From Streptomyces sp. NBC_01451 (lineage in GTDB: Bacteria; Actinomycetota; Actinomycetes; Streptomycetales; Streptomycetaceae), in assembly GCF_036227485.1 (NCBI RefSeq), contig NZ_CP109479.1, positions 10,168,001 to 10,232,000 on the forward strand: DNA of 64,000 nucleotides. The letters are read 5' to 3'. Shown in pieces: positions 61,660 to 64,000 of the stretch. The notes below the pieces were generated by a model. The model saw nothing but the letters and a program-made list of their open reading frames with translations, had not been told where the DNA came from and did not search any database. The position numbers and the translations under genes were made by a program. How positions within the stretch are numbered: the stretch's first letter is position 1; each line of letters opens with the position of its first letter.

Positions 61660-61692
61660 TTCGCGTTTCCCGGCTCGGGGGTGAGCCTGTCG

Positions 61693-62592
61693 TCAGGCTG
61701 GCGGTGACGCCCCCGCTGGTGGGGCTTGGTCGGCGGGCTGGTCCAGCTGCTGCTGTCGGCGGCGCTGCTCGTTGCGGTGGTCTTCGACGCGCTGGGTGAA
61801 CAGCTTCAGCGCCTGCTGCTCCTGGTTTGGGCCGAAGTCTTTGTAGGGGCCGATGCCGAGAGTGACGGCGTTGGCCTCTTCTTCGATGGCGTCGGCGGTC
61901 TGCAGCAGGAAGTAGCTGCGCTCGCGGTACTTGTAGTAGCCGGTGAAGGCGGCTGACAGCGTGACGGTGAAGCCGATGGCGACGATCGTGACGTTCTGCC
62001 AGGTCAGCTTGTTACCGGTGTCCAGGGCTGCAACGGTCGTCGTGGCTGCGGAGCCGATCATGATGAGGTTCTGCAGCGCGTTGTGGACGAGCCGGTACTT
62101 GCGGCTGTCTGCCCGGTGCTGCTCGATGACCCCGACAACATCCTCGCGGTAGAGGCTGCGCCGTTCCTTCAGCGTCGGGTAGTAGAGGGAGCTGAGGAAC
62201 CGCAGTTCCTCGCGCTTGGTGTCAACTGCGTTCATCAGGTCGGCCAGGCGTGGGCCCCGGCGCGGCACAGTCACGATTACGACTGCCACAGCGATCAGTA
62301 TGAGTGTGCCGCAGATGATGGCGATGCGGAGAAGCGTCGCGGGGGAGTCCCAGGCCAGGACGGCCCAGCCCAGACCTGTCAGCAGGGAGACACCGGCAAC
62401 GATCAGCGCCAGCAATCCGATCTGGACGGCCGTCGTGCGGCGGGCCAGTTCCCGATCCGCTTGCTTCACTTCGTGCCGGAGATCGCGCAGCTTGGACCTT
62501 TCCGTGGCTGCCACTCTCCGTTGTTCGGCGCTGAGGTACTCCTCAGCATCGTTCATGCGGCTGGACGCGTCGTCGTCAAGACTGCGGTCCAC
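61693..62592 (-). CDS. DUF4231/SLATT-like membrane protein
   Basis: From GTG 62592 (AGGGGG upstream) the 299-residue protein has two pairs of membrane helices: TAVQIGLLALIVAGVSLLTG and LLRIAIICGTLILIAVAVVI, then LIMIGSAATTTVAALD and VTIVAIGFTVTLSAAFTGYY. The phrase YKYRERSYFLLQTADAIEEE and GIGPYKDF is typical of DUF4231. SLATT/DUF4231 proteins are predicted pore-forming effectors of bacterial conflict systems. No nucleotidyltransferase partner is adjacent; the neighbours are a tRNA-like RNA and tap. A truncated copy of its C-terminus lies at 59.5 kb. Confidence 0.75.
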   Translation of the reverse strand: MDRSLDDDASSRMNDAEEYLSAEQRRVAATERSKLRDLRHEVKQADRELARRTTAVQIGLLALIVAGVSLLTGLGWAVLAWDSPATLLRIAIICGTLILIAVAVVIVTVPRRGPRLADLMNAVDTKREELRFLSSLYYPTLKERRSLYREDVVGVIEQHRADSRKYRLVHNALQNLIMIGSAATTTVAALDTGNKLTWQNVTIVAIGFTVTLSAAFTGYYKYRERSYFLLQTADAIEEEANAVTLGIGPYKDFGPNQEQQALKLFTQRVEDHRNEQRRRQQQLDQPADQAPPAGASPPA

Positions 62593-62803
62593 GGAGCCCC
62601 CTCATCTGCCGTCTGGAATCTCACCGACCCTGCCACCTCAGCCGCGGCCGTGTCAGGGCGTTGATCAGCCAGTCACCAGCGGGATTGCGTCCCCGAGGCC
62701 CATGCAGCCGTGGGGACCGCAGGTTGTTGCCTGCCAGCGAGACGATCGGCCAGCTGCGGAGCGGGGCTGGCCGGCGACGAGCTGCACACCACCTCTCAAA
62801 ATT

Positions 62804-62851
62804 GAGCGATCCAATGCGCGATTTAACGAGCGACCTAATGCGCGATTGATC
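62804..62851. repeat. Two tandem 24-bp repeats before tap
   Basis: GAGCGATCCAATGCGCGATT at 62804 and GAGCGACCTAATGCGCGATT at 62828 begin two abutting 24-base units with four mismatches. They end 26 bases before the tap start codon, suitable for an operator. Confidence 0.8.
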
Positions 62852-62877
62852 TAGGGTGTCTAATGGAGGTGAGCCCT

Positions 62878-64000
62878 GTGCCCACTGAGAACGAGCTGCT
62901 CAGCGCTGTCGATGCGCTGCTGAACCAGGTCGACCAGAATGACCTGCCACCGCCCGCTGAGCGCAAGCGGCTGCGCGAGGCTGCTGAGCTGAGTCAGACC
63001 CAGATCGCCCAGGCCCTTGGCACCCGCCGGGAGGCGGTGGGGAACTGGGAGACCGGCAAGACCGAACCGCGCCCGCCGCAGCGCACTGCCTACGCCCAGC
63101 TGCTCAAAGGGCTCGCCGCGCGTTTCCCCGCCCCCGACAGCGAAGCGGCACCCGAACCTTCCGTCCCCAAGACGTTCACCGCCGCGCCCGCCCCGGCTCC
63201 GTCGGCGCCGATCGCCCCGAAGGCGCCCGCCCGCCCGGCAACGAGCACCGCCAGGCCGTCGTCGACGTCGCGGCGCCCGGGCGCGAAGAGGGCCGCGAAG
63301 GCCACCACTTCAACGGCGGCCGTGGTCGACCCGCGCTTCGAGAACGGCCCGCTGGCGGTCGTCGACTGCGAGGACGGGCAGGTGTCGGCGTACTGCGTCG
63401 GCGGCCTGGTCCTGGACGTGCCCGCCAAGTCGCTGCCGGCGCTGGTGGACTGGACGCTTGCCGAGGCGAAGCTCGGTCAGGCCCGGCTGCACCGCAACGG
63501 CCGTGACGCCGACCCGGTCCTGGTCCTCACCCCGTCGGCGCTGGAGCGCTACGGCCTGCCCGCCGCCCTGTCGGATGAGGACCGGCGCGCGGGCCGGCTC
63601 CCGGACAGCCACAAGGTGATCAAGCAGATCAAGAAGGCCGAACTCCAGCTCACCCAGCTCGGGTTCGGGCCGTGGGCGCGGATCTACCGGGACCCGGAGG
63701 GCTCCCGGCGCCGCTGCGTGCAGGTGTGCATCCCCTCGTGGAACGCGCTTGACGCCAGGGAGTGGGACCACAAGGACGACCCGCAGATCCCGTCCATGCA
63801 CCCCGCCGACCTCGCCCGGTATCTCGGCACGTACGCACAGCTGGTGATCACGCCGCGCGGCACCGCGTCGACGACCGGCCTGGAGCTGATGACCGCGCTG
63901 CGCCCGCCGACCCGTGCGGAGAAGGACGAGACCACCGGGAACTTCGAGCGGGCGTTCAACGCAGACGCGCTCACCGCGGTGTACGACGTCGTGGAGTGCG
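62878..64000 (+). CDS. tap: Telomere-associated protein Tap (partial, runs off the window)
   Basis: GTG 62878 has GGAGG eight bases upstream; 374 codons are visible without a stop. The N-terminus has an XRE-type helix-turn-helix (LREAAELSQTQIAQALGTRR then EAVGNWETGKTEPRPPQRTA). After a Pro/Ala-rich linker comes the conserved Tap core, with YCVGGLVLDVPAKSLPALVD and VLTPSALERYGLPAAL. It continues with KVIKQIKKAELQLTQLGFGP, RCVQVCIPSWNALDAREWDH and DLARYLGTYAQLVITPRGTA. Tap binds the single-stranded telomere 3' end of linear Streptomyces replicons and recruits the terminal protein Tpg. The tpg gene usually follows tap, outside this window. Confidence 0.9.
   Translation, partial: MPTENELLSAVDALLNQVDQNDLPPPAERKRLREAAELSQTQIAQALGTRREAVGNWETGKTEPRPPQRTAYAQLLKGLAARFPAPDSEAAPEPSVPKTFTAAPAPAPSAPIAPKAPARPATSTARPSSTSRRPGAKRAAKATTSTAAVVDPRFENGPLAVVDCEDGQVSAYCVGGLVLDVPAKSLPALVDWTLAEAKLGQARLHRNGRDADPVLVLTPSALERYGLPAALSDEDRRAGRLPDSHKVIKQIKKAELQLTQLGFGPWARIYRDPEGSRRRCVQVCIPSWNALDAREWDHKDDPQIPSMHPADLARYLGTYAQLVITPRGTASTTGLELMTALRPPTRAEKDETTGNFERAFNADALTAVYDVVEC

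Overview
The window is high-GC actinobacterial DNA, most likely from Streptomyces. Coding regions end most codons in G or C, GTG starts with purine-rich ribosome binding sites are common, and many genes belong to families I know mainly from Streptomyces (DUF6083, DUF742, Tap). The last gene, cut by the right edge, is the telomere-associated protein Tap. Together with the many broken genes, insertion-sequence debris and defence genes, this points to the subtelomeric arm of a linear chromosome or to the end region of a large linear plasmid. The sequence alone does not separate these two.

Layout. 0-6.5 kb: an AbiE-type toxin-antitoxin pair whose antitoxin has an unusual repeat-built tail, then a membrane-anchored helix-turn-helix protein with an Asp-box lipoprotein, and two small membrane proteins. 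6.8-17.5 kb: an unknown protein, an AAA/RecF-like ATPase, remnants of an integrase and of a defence gene, a NarL-type two-component pair behind a recognisable promoter, a secreted SGNH lipase-like lipoprotein, and a decayed IS3 element that abuts a broken NucA/NucB nuclease. 17.5-27.5 kb: a membrane-anchored NB-ARC/WD40 NTPase, then a caspase/STAND/propeller gene split by one base in a poly-G tract. An alpha/beta-hydrolase is transcribed divergently from it. 27.5-31.2 kb is gene-poor, holding two accessory operons with almost the same leader sequence plus gene debris. 31.2-38.6 kb holds two convergent giant NACHT NTPases, one with a C-terminal and one with an N-terminal nuclease-like domain.

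39-45.3 kb: a DNA-binding and replication-like block (coiled-coil/HTH protein, Cys-rich HTH protein, XRE regulator with an operator array, DUF6083, UvrD-like helicase). 45.4-49.3 kb: an AT-rich islet with an attenuator-like leader, and two broken HNH nuclease genes. 49.3-52.6 kb: a tRNA-Gly-like RNA, a sigma factor with a DUF742 partner, and a 13-bp phased repeat array. 52.8-59.3 kb: a STAND-TPR NTPase, an HTH regulator and an intact HNH nuclease. 59.3-64 kb: an IS630 remnant, a second copy of the tRNA-like RNA, a DUF4231 membrane protein and tap.

The main theme is intracellular surveillance. Four large STAND NTPases sit in about 40 kb with different sensor modules (WD40, propeller, HEAT-like, TPR) and effectors (caspase, two nuclease-like domains, membrane anchor), beside AbiE and a DUF4231 protein. 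The most unusual items are the caspase/STAND gene with its poly-G frameshift and hydrolase partner, and the duplicated tRNA-Gly(UCC)-like RNA whose following hairpin shows compensatory base changes.
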